Shown here piece after piece: positions 36,409 through 43,588 of a stretch of DNA of 46,761 bases. The translations under genes were made by a program, and so were the position numbers. How positions within the stretch are numbered: the stretch's first letter is position 1; every line of letters begins with the position of its first letter. The notes beneath the pieces were generated by a model. The model did no database searches. It saw only the letters and a program-made list of their open reading frames with translations, and had not been told where the DNA came from. The stretch is from an uncultured Opitutaceae bacterium (GTDB lineage: Bacteria > Verrucomicrobiota > Verrucomicrobiia > Opitutales > Opitutaceae), in the NCBI GenBank assembly GCA_937942145.1, contig CALDFV010000131.1:1-46761 (forward strand), in the 5' to 3' direction.

Positions 36409-37197
36409 CTAGTCCTCTGGTATCTGAAGATTAGGCACCTGACTTGTGGCGGTCCAACCGCCATCAACCAGCAGCGTTTGCCCAGTGATGTGATTTGCCT
36501 TGTCGGATACCAGAAAAAGGGCCGCGTTGGCGATATCCTGAACCGTGGCGACTCGCCCCATAGGAATCGTCCCGCACCAGCCATCCTCGAAGGTGGGGTC
36601 GTCACCCGTTGTCCGCTCGGTAAGCACCGCCCCAGGGGAGATAGCGTTTACCGTAATTCCATACTGGGAAAGCTCTCCCACGAGCCCTTTCGCCAGCATA
36701 CGCAGCGCAGCCTTAGTCATTCCGTAGGGAACCAAATAAGGATGAGACTGATGCCCCGTAACGGAGGACATGAAAAGGATCCGTCCTCCCGTATTCTGCG
36801 TTTTCATACGCAGCGCCGCTGCTTGAGCGAGAAAGAACGACCCTTGCAGGTTTAAACTCACCAGCTTCTGGAACTTCTCCACTGAATAGTCAAGAAAGGC
36901 TCCGTAGGTCGTGATTCCTGCATTCGCAATTGCGATATGAATCGAGCCAAATCGTTCAACGGCATGGCCTATGAGCGAAGCCGCGAACTTTGGATCGCTG
37001 GCATCGCCTCCCACCGCCTGACAAACCCCTCCTTCACTGCGGATCTTTTCCGCAGCGCTTTCCGCTACCAGTTCATCCAGGTCATTGAGAATCACTTGAG
37101 CACCCTCAAGCGCCAGAGAACGACAAATCTCGAATCCAATCCCGATCCCTGCACCAGTTACGACTGCAACTTTTCCCTTAAATTCAAGCTCTGACAT
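36409..37197 (-). CDS. Short-chain dehydrogenase/reductase
   Basis: A 262-aa classical SDR. The NAD(P)-binding glycine motif is VVTGAGIGIGFEI (about residues 12-24), NDLD after the second strand suggests NAD preference, and the NAG motif is IAIANAGI. The catalytic residues are Ser in LFMSSVTG and Tyr and Lys in YGMTKAALR. ISPGAVLTERT and a C-terminal GQTLLVDGGW complete the family pattern, as in FabG-like or gluconate/glucose dehydrogenase-like enzymes. The substrate is not identifiable. The upstream side, 37198-37529, contains two REP-like units and no gene. Confidence 0.92.
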   Translation of the reverse strand: MSELEFKGKVAVVTGAGIGIGFEICRSLALEGAQVILNDLDELVAESAAEKIRSEGGVCQAVGGDASDPKFAASLIGHAVERFGSIHIAIANAGITTYGAFLDYSVEKFQKLVSLNLQGSFFLAQAAALRMKTQNTGGRILFMSSVTGHQSHPYLVPYGMTKAALRMLAKGLVGELSQYGITVNAISPGAVLTERTTGDDPTFEDGWCGTIPMGRVATVQDIANAALFLVSDKANHITGQTLLVDGGWTATSQVPNLQIPED

Positions 37198-37318
37198 GAC
37201 ATGCTATCCGTAGTTAAAAACGATCAGGGATCAAAAGGTTTCTTTGGGATAGGGTCGAATAGTTCCAATGGTCGGGCGGCTTATCTTTAAGCAGCCGACA
37301 CTTTGGATGGATCGACGA

Positions 37319-37343
37319 CTGACGGTGAATCGTCAGCCCTACC
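37319..37343 (-). repeat. REP-like unit A
   Basis: On the minus strand, GGTAGGG is followed by a 6-bp perfect stem CTGACG/CGTCAG with a 6-nt loop. It shares the GTAG head and hairpin layout with four other units nearby. Confidence 0.6.
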
Positions 37344-37438
37344 TTTCGACTCGCGGGAAAAGCGAGAGAAGGCCCTGCTCAGAATGGCCAGCAAGGTAGA
37401 AAAGATCGGCTCGATCCTCCTCATATGGAACTCGAGAC

Positions 37439-37464
37439 GGAGGACCGAACCGGTCCTCCCTACC
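37439..37464 (-). repeat. REP-like unit B
   Basis: On the minus strand, GGTAG is followed by a perfect 8-bp stem GGAGGACC/GGTCCTCC with a 5-nt loop. The stem sequence differs from the other units, but head and geometry are the same. Confidence 0.65.
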
Positions 37465-37529
37465 ATTTCGACACTATCGACTATTTTCTTCCCTTTGATT
37501 CCGCATACCCTATTCCCATTGAGCATCTG

Positions 37530-38912
37530 ATGTTGGGACGACTTGAAAAACGCTGGCGAGAACCGGGTGGCTATCGGCAACTCCTAATCGTTGCGGTCCC
37601 CCTGATTCTCAGCATGGGCTCGCATTCGATTCTCATCTTCGTCGATCGCGTCTTTCTTGCCCGTTACTCCGCAGATGCCCTTGCCGCTGCCCAGCCCGCG
37701 GGAATGCTCAATTTTTCCATTCTATGTTTCTTTCTTGGAGTTTCAATCTACACGTCGACCTTCGTAGCGCAATACACAGGAGCCAAAAAGCCCGAGAAAG
37801 TAGGACCCTCAGTATGGCAAGGGATCTACATCGCGGTCATTGGTGGTTTAACGCTTCCCCTGTTCGCCCCGTTCGCTGATGAAATTTTCGCGCTGATCGG
37901 CCACACCCCTGAAGTCCAGAAAAACGAGGCGACGTTCTTCAGTATCCTAAATTTTGGGGCATTTTTCTTTTTAGCCAATGGAGCATTTTCCTGCTTCTAT
38001 TCTGGCCGGGGAAAATCATGGACCATCGTGTGGATGAATCTGTCGATGACGATCATCAATATCGTCTTAGACTATGTTCTAATATTTGGAAAATTCGGTT
38101 TTCCCGAGATGGGAATCGCCGGCGCCGCTATCGCCACCCTCGCTTCTTCCGCAACGATCATGTTTGCCTACGCAGCCCTCATTTGCTCGAAGGGGAACAA
38201 CGAGAGATTCCAAACGAGAACCAGCTGGCATTTCAACAAGCCGCTGTTTCAACGAATGATTCGCTTTGGGACGCCTTCAGGGGTCCACTTCTTTCTCGAT
38301 GTCATGGGTTTTACCATTTTCGTCCTCCTAATCGGTAGGATCGGGATGGTCGAGCTCGCTGCGAGCAACATAGTCCTGAACATCAATCTCCTTAGCCTGC
38401 TCCCCATGATAGGACTCGGAACCGCTACCAGCATTATGGTGGGACAATTTCAAGGAGCACAGAACAGCGGGCTTGCGGTCAAAACAACCTACTCCGCCCT
38501 ACATATGGCCGTTATACATAGTTCGATAATGGCTACACTGTATTGGCTGATCCCCGACGTTCTCATTAGCCCTTTCATACATGAAGCCTCTGGTGGCAAC
38601 CTTCCTCAACTAGAGGAAACGAGTATTAAGTTGCTGCGATTTTTCATCGTTATCGTCTTTTTCGATTCACTGATCATAATAAGTGGAGGAGCACTCAAGG
38701 GATCAGGTGACACCAAATTTGTCATGACCACCCTCGCGGTCACTTCTATTTTCCTACTCGTTATTCCTTCGTATCTATTAATCGAAGTTTTCCACAAGCC
38801 TGTTACATACGCATGGATCAGCGTAGTTGCGAATCTCGGCATCGTGGGAGTCGTGTTCTTCCTGCGATTCCGGTCCGGAAAGTGGCACAAGATCGAAGTG
38901 ATTGAGCGGTAG
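37530..38912 (+). CDS. MATE family efflux transporter
   Basis: A 460-aa Na+- or H+-driven multidrug antiporter with twelve expected membrane segments in two related bundles. The start region MLGRLEKRW leads to YRQLLIVAVPLILSMGS. LARYSADALAAA, VAQYTGAKKPEKVG and IGLGTATSIMVGQFQGA are family features in both halves, as is ISGGALKGSGDTKFVM near the end. I prefer the ATG at 37530; an upstream start at 37425 would add 35 residues encoded across a repeat unit and does not look like protein. REP-like repeats lie on both sides of the gene. The substrate is unknown. Confidence 0.92.
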   Translation: MLGRLEKRWREPGGYRQLLIVAVPLILSMGSHSILIFVDRVFLARYSADALAAAQPAGMLNFSILCFFLGVSIYTSTFVAQYTGAKKPEKVGPSVWQGIYIAVIGGLTLPLFAPFADEIFALIGHTPEVQKNEATFFSILNFGAFFFLANGAFSCFYSGRGKSWTIVWMNLSMTIINIVLDYVLIFGKFGFPEMGIAGAAIATLASSATIMFAYAALICSKGNNERFQTRTSWHFNKPLFQRMIRFGTPSGVHFFLDVMGFTIFVLLIGRIGMVELAASNIVLNINLLSLLPMIGLGTATSIMVGQFQGAQNSGLAVKTTYSALHMAVIHSSIMATLYWLIPDVLISPFIHEASGGNLPQLEETSIKLLRFFIVIVFFDSLIIISGGALKGSGDTKFVMTTLAVTSIFLLVIPSYLLIEVFHKPVTYAWISVVANLGIVGVVFFLRFRSGKWHKIEVIER

Positions 38913-38962
38913 GGAACGCAGATCGACTGACTAGGGCATTTTTTCGTTCGCAGGTCGTAAAA

Positions 38963-39028
38963 GGTAGGGCACGACGTGCCGCGCAAGCGGCTCAACCAAC
39001 GCGGCTCGCCGGGCCGTCGAGCCCTACC
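38963..39028. repeat. REP-like inverted pair (units C-left and C-right)
   Basis: A 66-bp element bounded by GGTAGGGC (38963-38970) and its inverse GCCCTACC (39021-39028). Reading inward from each end, GTAG is followed by a perfect stem: GGCACG/CGTGCC on the left and GGCTCG/CGAGCC on the right (minus strand), and each stem is followed by GCG. Two REP units facing each other is the layout of a BIME. A further GCCGC/GCGGC stem with GCAA loop overlaps the left unit. Confidence 0.7.
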
Positions 39029-39068
39029 TGCGACGCGAGAGGTTTCTCACCCACTCCCATGGATAAGC

Positions 39069-39111
39069 GACCGACTCGTCGAGAAATGCTCTAGAGATAG
39101 TCAGCCCTACC
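39069..39111 (-). repeat. REP-like unit D
   Basis: On the minus strand, GGTAG is followed by GGCTGACT, which pairs with AGTCGGTC (8 bp with two G-T wobbles) across a long loop of about 22 nt. It is the least regular unit, but the head and first stem bases match unit A. Confidence 0.5.
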
Positions 39112-39134
39112 TTGATCACTAACGGTTAACTATC

Positions 39135-39168
39135 AAAAAAGGCCCCACTTTCGCGGAGCCTTTTAAAA
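39135..39168 (-). terminator. Rho-independent terminator of ilvC
   Basis: On the minus strand, AAAAGGCTCCGC, a GAAA tetraloop and GTGGGGCCTTTTTT form an 8-bp G-C-rich stem with two wobble pairs, followed by a U tract. It lies about 40 bp after the ilvC stop. The flanking A run makes it partly bidirectional. Confidence 0.8.
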
Positions 39169-39208
39169 ATCAATATTGATTGGCTTAAATGGGCCTAAAC
39201 AAGCGGGA

Positions 39209-40690
39209 CTAGCCAACCGCAATCTGCTTCATCGCTGTCATGTAGCCGCGCAACGTGGCTCCAACTTCTTCTACGGGATGATTACGGATTGCCGTATTCA
39301 CTTCTATGAGGCGCTGGTTGTCTACTTGATTGTCTGAGACGTCGAGTCCCTTTCCAATCACGTCAACATTAACCCCTTTCATGAAATCGCCCAGTAAGGG
39401 AACCGCGACATTCGAAAATAGGTAACAGCCGTACTCAGCCGTATCCGAAATTACCTTATTCATTTCGTAAAGCTTTTTCCGACCAATCAAGTTGGCGATT
39501 AGTGGGGTTTCGTGGAGCGACTCGTAATAGGCCGATTCCGCTTTGATCCCCGCGTTCGTCATCGACTCGAAGGCCAATTCAACCCCCGCCCGAATCATCG
39601 CTACCATGAGGATACCTTTGTCGTAGTAATCCTGTTCCGATATATCAACATCAGCTGGATTGGACTTTTCGAACGCCGTCTCATTCGTAGCCTCCCGCCA
39701 TGCGAGCAAGTCTTTGTCGTCGTTGTCCCAATCCGCCATCATTCCTGACGAAAACGCGCCGGACATGATGTCCTCTTGGTGCTTGTCGAAAAGATCGCGC
39801 ATGATGTCCTTCATTTGCTCAGACAATTCGAACGCTTTGATTTTCGCCGGATTGCTGAGACGGTCCATCATGTTCGTGATGCCGCCATGCTTGAGCGATT
39901 CGCAAATGGTATCGAAGGCGTGCTGAACAAACTTGCTGGCCCAACCTTCGTCCATTCCTTGCTCGACCATTTTATCGAAGCAAAGAAGCGATCCCGCCTG
40001 GAGCAGACCACACAGGATCGTTTGCTCCCCCATCAGGTCGGACTTCACTTCTGCAATGAAACTGGATTCGAGACAGCCGGCGCGATCTCCACCCGTTCCG
40101 GCGGCATACGCTTTCGCAATGTCCCAGCCCTCATCATTGGGATCGTTCTCGGTGTGAACCGCCAAAAGGGTTGGGACTCCAAAACCGCGCTTATACTCCT
40201 CACGGACCTCAGTGCCTGGACTTTTCGGCGCGACCATAACAACCGTCAGATCTTCACGAATGTCCGCACCCTCTTCTACGATGTTGAATCCGTGACTGTA
40301 TGATAAACATGCCCCCTGCTTCATGTGAGGCTGAACCGCTGCCACTACTGCGGCGTGCTGCTTGTCAGGAGTCAGATTCAGGACCAAATCGGCTGTCGGA
40401 AGCAGCTCCTCGTAAGTGCCTGCCACAAATCCGTTTTCAGTCGCGTTCTTCCACGACTGGCGCTGCTGGGAAATCGCTTCGTCTCGCAGGGCATAGCTGA
40501 CATCCAAACCAGAGTCCCGCAGGTTAAGGCCCTGGTTCAGACCCTGGGCGCCACAACCCACAATCAAGATCTTCTTCCCCTTCAACGCTTCCACGCCGTT
40601 GAACTCAGAGCGATCCATGAATCGGCACCGTCCGAGTTGTTCCAGTTTCTGAGCTAAAGTCAGAGTGTTGAAATAGTTTTTTCTGCTCAT
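39209..40690 (-). CDS. ilvC: Ketol-acid reductoisomerase, class II
   Basis: Converts 2-acetolactate to 2,3-dihydroxyisovalerate (and the ethyl homologue) with NADPH and Mg2+ in valine, leucine and isoleucine synthesis. At 493 aa this is the long, E. coli/plant-type class II enzyme with a duplicated C-terminal domain. The Rossmann motif is [18 protein letters not shown] (about 44-61), followed by [15 protein letters not shown] and [18 protein letters not shown]. The Mg2+ ligands are in [16 protein letters not shown], and the second domain has its own [16 protein letters not shown]. It stands alone, with no ilvBN next to it, and ends in a good terminator. Confidence 0.97.
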   Translation of the reverse strand: MSRKNYFNTLTLAQKLEQLGRCRFMDRSEFNGVEALKGKKILIVGCGAQGLNQGLNLRDSGLDVSYALRDEAISQQRQSWKNATENGFVAGTYEELLPTADLVLNLTPDKQHAAVVAAVQPHMKQGACLSYSHGFNIVEEGADIREDLTVVMVAPKSPGTEVREEYKRGFGVPTLLAVHTENDPNDEGWDIAKAYAAGTGGDRAGCLESSFIAEVKSDLMGEQTILCGLLQAGSLLCFDKMVEQGMDEGWASKFVQHAFDTICESLKHGGITNMMDRLSNPAKIKAFELSEQMKDIMRDLFDKHQEDIMSGAFSSGMMADWDNDDKDLLAWREATNETAFEKSNPADVDISEQDYYDKGILMVAMIRAGVELAFESMTNAGIKAESAYYESLHETPLIANLIGRKKLYEMNKVISDTAEYGCYLFSNVAVPLLGDFMKGVNVDVIGKGLDVSDNQVDNQRLIEVNTAIRNHPVEEVGATLRGYMTAMKQIAVG

Positions 40691-40800
40691 CGCGAGGTCG
40701 TCTAAAAATTGAAAGCGGGAACCCTATGCAGGTCGCGCGACACGCGTAAAGCGAATAAAAGCTTTCCTGAGAGCTCTTTTTAGCAATCACTGAATCGCGC

Positions 40801-42249
40801 ATGATCCTGAAGATTCTCCACTACCGGACCCTCCAAATCGATCATTGGGAAACTCACTCGGGTGAAACTTGGTGCTTGCTGGGCGGAAACGCATCCGGAA
40901 AGGGCCTCCTCGCCACACTTCTCACAGGAAAAGAGAAACCGGAAAAGGGCGAAATCATCGACCTTCCCGCCCCGACTCGATGGGCTTCGTTCGAACGTCA
41001 ACAGGAGATTTACGAACGGGAGCTCAAGAATGACGAAACCGACTATCTAGACCGGCTCGATCCCGGAACAACCAGTCTCGAAATGCTCCTGCAGTCGGGA
41101 TGCTCGAATTCAGAGGCCCTCGAACTCTCGCACGAGATGCACATCGAGGACATCCTGGAACGCGGGTACAAGCTCCTATCTAGCGGAGAGGCTCGCAAGG
41201 TCCTCCTCCTAAAAGAGATCCTTTCCAAGCCAGAACTCCTAATCCTAGACGAGCCTTTCGAAGGCCTCGACGTTCAATCTCGCAGAGAGCTTATTGAGCT
41301 GACTCAAAAGCTCGTTGATTCGGGCCAGAAGCTGTTGTTTCTCGTCAACCGCATCGACGATATTCCAAACTTCGCCACCCATCTCGGACTGCTCCAAAGG
41401 GGTCAGCTTGTTGAATCCGGTCCCAAAGAGAATGTAATCCAAAAGCCGGAATTCAAACAAATCGTTGAACTGGACCAAGCATTCGTTCCCGAACTGCCAC
41501 CCCCTCCGGTTGAGACTTCAAAATCATTTGATACGATAGTCCGCCTTCGCAATTGCTCAGTTAAGTACGAAGAAACGATTCAGTTCGACGGCTTCGACTG
41601 GGAATTGAAATCTGGAGAACACACTCTAATCACGGGACCAAACGGCGCGGGAAAATCCACCCTTCTCCAGCTCCTTTCGGGAGACCACCCTCAATGCTAC
41701 CAGAACGATATCAATATTTTCGGCTATCAACGCGGTACTGGAGAGAGCATCTGGGACATCAAAAAACACATCGGTATCGTATCGGCATCTCTCCATCGCG
41801 ACTATCGCGCTCCGGGAAACACGCTTACCACGGTTGTATCCGGATTTTATGACAGTATCGGGCTGTATCAGCAAGCAACACCCGCTCAAAGGCAGTTAGC
41901 CCTGAAATGGCTCGAAATCATGGGACTTCGCGATCAGGCAAACGTTTTCTTCCGACAACTTTCATGGGGCCAGCAGCGACTCGCCCTAATCGCCCGCGGA
42001 CTGATCAAGCAGCCACCTTTGCTCATCCTGGATGAACCGACCCAAGGTCTAGACGATCTCAATCGGCACTTGGTACTCGCTTTTATAGAAAAGCTGGCCG
42101 GTTTGAAGAATACGACTCTACTCTTCGTCAGCCATCGACAGGACGAACATCTGAGTCTTTTCAAGCAGCGGGTCGAGTTTTCGCCTTCAAACCGGGACGG
42201 AGTACAATTCGAGCTTGGTCTTATCCAAGACCGTAATACGTCGCGCTAG
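40801..42249 (+). CDS. modF: ModF-like protein with two fused ABC ATPase domains
   Basis: A 482-aa soluble protein with two ABC nucleotide-binding domains, closely following E. coli ModF, which is linked to molybdate use but has no demonstrated transport partner. In domain 1 the Walker A is GGNASGKG (residues 28-35), with Gly where Ser/Thr should follow Lys; the signature is LSSGEARK and Walker B is LLILDEPFEGLDV. Domain 2 is fully canonical: GPNGAGKSTL (about 279), LSWGQQR and LLILDEPTQGLDD. GDHPQCYQNDINIFG and GESIWDIKKHIG are near-identical to ModF. No modABC genes are close, so the molybdate link rests on homology only. It is divergent from ilvC. Confidence 0.85.
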   Translation: MILKILHYRTLQIDHWETHSGETWCLLGGNASGKGLLATLLTGKEKPEKGEIIDLPAPTRWASFERQQEIYERELKNDETDYLDRLDPGTTSLEMLLQSGCSNSEALELSHEMHIEDILERGYKLLSSGEARKVLLLKEILSKPELLILDEPFEGLDVQSRRELIELTQKLVDSGQKLLFLVNRIDDIPNFATHLGLLQRGQLVESGPKENVIQKPEFKQIVELDQAFVPELPPPPVETSKSFDTIVRLRNCSVKYEETIQFDGFDWELKSGEHTLITGPNGAGKSTLLQLLSGDHPQCYQNDINIFGYQRGTGESIWDIKKHIGIVSASLHRDYRAPGNTLTTVVSGFYDSIGLYQQATPAQRQLALKWLEIMGLRDQANVFFRQLSWGQQRLALIARGLIKQPPLLILDEPTQGLDDLNRHLVLAFIEKLAGLKNTTLLFVSHRQDEHLSLFKQRVEFSPSNRDGVQFELGLIQDRNTSR

Positions 42250-42361
42250 TGCTCAAGCTACGCCGAGTTCGTAGAGATGGCCCGATAACTTGAATCGCTA
42301 TGACAGGGGTGCGCAGCATGGTGCAAGTCCCTCCCATTTCTCCCCCTGCTCACCGAAACGT

Positions 42362-42754
42362 TCAGCAATCCTCGCAAGGCTTCGACCATTTCCAATTTAG
42401 GAAATGGCCCAATACAAAAGCAATTCCTCCAAGCAGCGTCGCATAGGGCTCCAGAGAATGGTCAACAAATGGCCGGACCAGCAGAAAAATCGCTAATCCG
42501 ATTACGCCCAGAAGAAAATGGCCTTTTTTCCCATGCATCCGGAAGCCGTTTATGAACGTGAAACCTGCTAGAAGCGCGATCGCCGCAATCATTCCTGATT
42601 CGAACCCTTCGTGCCCTAAAAACTCGAAACCTAAAAGGGGCAAGGCACTCAAGAGTACCGGGGTCGCCAAGCAATGAATGGCGCAGGCCACTGACAAGCC
42701 CATGCCTGCCAGATCCAATTTCGCTACGTAACTCGCGGGAACAATTGTCTTCAT
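42362..42754 (-). CDS. MerC-domain membrane protein
   Basis: A 130-aa inner-membrane protein with four hydrophobic segments. It carries the MerC signature near the N-terminus: DLAGMGLSVACAIHCLATP, with the paired Cys residues of the CAIHC motif in the first helix, and ends with a CEDC motif. MerC proteins bind and import Hg(II), but chromosomal MerC-domain proteins without other mer genes are common and may handle another soft metal or none. The upstream region holds a pair of palindromes that could bind a metal-sensing regulator. It is divergent from msrA. Confidence 0.85.
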   Translation of the reverse strand: MKTIVPASYVAKLDLAGMGLSVACAIHCLATPVLLSALPLLGFEFLGHEGFESGMIAAIALLAGFTFINGFRMHGKKGHFLLGVIGLAIFLLVRPFVDHSLEPYATLLGGIAFVLGHFLNWKWSKPCEDC

Positions 42755-42788
42755 GCTTACTTAATATCTCTATAAAATCGACCTTTAT

Positions 42789-42826
42789 GCAAGTAGCTTG
42801 CGAAACTATGGCAAGTTATTTGCGAT
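42789..42826. promoter_or_regulatory. Tandem palindromic operator candidate between merC and msrA
   Basis: GCAAGTAGCTTGC (42789-42801) is a perfect 5-bp-arm palindrome. GCAAGTTATTTGC (42811-42823) is a near copy with 4-bp arms. Both are followed by GA, and they start exactly 22 bp apart, two helical turns, so two dimers could sit on one face of the DNA. The site is 35 bp before the merC start in an AT-rich stretch. I cannot name the regulator. Confidence 0.5.
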
Positions 42827-42976
42827 TAATTAATAAAATCTGCAAAAAGGGACGGTACCCAAGAGCAGTTTCGGAGGCATTCGTTGGGCAACCGGTTCCT
42901 TCCGGGCATCCTCGCTTTCCCAGTACCTCCTGCCCGACCTTGCAACAGATCACGGGAACCGTACGTTGTTTCATCT

Positions 42977-43582
42977 ATGAGATTCGCCTTTACCAAATTT
43001 ACTGTCGCACTCACCGTTTTGAATATTCTTCCTATGACCTCACACCTCGCCGCTGACGATATTGCCGGAACCGATAAGATAACCCTAGGAGCGGGCTGCT
43101 TCTGGTGTACCGAGGCGGTCATGGAGCGCGTCGAGGGCGTCAAAAGCGCCGTTTCAGGCTACATGGGAGGGCACGTCGACAACCCCACTTATCGACAGGT
43201 CGTTACGGGTGAAACCGGCCACGCCGAGGTTGCCCAGATCCATTTTGACCCAAAAGTGATTTCACTCGAAGAAGTCCTCGACATCTTCTGGCTCATGCAC
43301 GACCCGACGACTCTTAACCGACAAGGAGCAGATGTGGGAACGCAGTACCGCTCAGCGATCTACTACCACAGCAACGAGCAGAAAAAAGTAGCTGAAGAGT
43401 CGATCGCCAAGCTCACCGAATCAGGAAAATTTGCCGACCCAATCGTCACCGAAGTCACCCAGGCAAGCACCTTTTATACGGCCGAAGATTATCATCAGGA
43501 GTACTACGAGCTCAATAAAAACGCGGGCTACTGCCGTTATGTCATCCATCCCAAGCTGAAAAAGCTAGGATTTGAGGACTAG
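42977..43582 (+). CDS. msrA: Peptide-methionine (S)-S-oxide reductase, exported
   Basis: Repairs methionine-S-sulfoxide in proteins. A 201-aa enzyme; the ATG at 42977 gives a signal peptide (FTVALTVLNILPMTSHLAA), so it should act in the periplasm. The catalytic motif GAGCFWCTEAV has Cys41 as nucleophile. GYMGGHVDNPTYRQV, TGHAEVAQIHFDP, FWLMHDPTTLNRQG and GTQYRSAIYY follow in the usual order, and NAGYCRY supplies a likely resolving Cys. The reading frame opens further upstream, but without a sensible N-terminus. There is no fused MsrB. A periplasmic MsrA needs a membrane electron donor, which is not visible here. Confidence 0.93.
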   Translation: MRFAFTKFTVALTVLNILPMTSHLAADDIAGTDKITLGAGCFWCTEAVMERVEGVKSAVSGYMGGHVDNPTYRQVVTGETGHAEVAQIHFDPKVISLEEVLDIFWLMHDPTTLNRQGADVGTQYRSAIYYHSNEQKKVAEESIAKLTESGKFADPIVTEVTQASTFYTAEDYHQEYYELNKNAGYCRYVIHPKLKKLGFED

Positions 43583-43588
43583 ATTGTC

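Larger units (their letters stand above)
37198..37529. other. Intergenic region with two REP-like units
   Basis: About 330 bases between the divergent SDR and MATE genes. It holds two hairpin units with a GTAG head, described separately. The rest shows no gene; an open frame upstream of the MATE start runs through one of the repeats and is unlikely to be coding. Confidence 0.6.

Noticed and set aside
37425-37529. A 35-residue N-terminal extension of the MATE transporter
   Set aside because: It reads through a REP-like hairpin and has no homology to MATE N-termini; the ATG at 37530 fits better.
38906-38925. GGTAGGG at the end of the MATE gene as a REP unit
   Set aside because: It contains the stop codon and no hairpin follows.
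42304-42348. A tRNA-like or small-RNA look between modF and merC: CAGGGG/CCCCTG pairing around GTGCAAGTCCC
   Set aside because: No anticodon arm or proper T stem can be drawn; the outer stem more simply acts as a transcription barrier between convergent genes.
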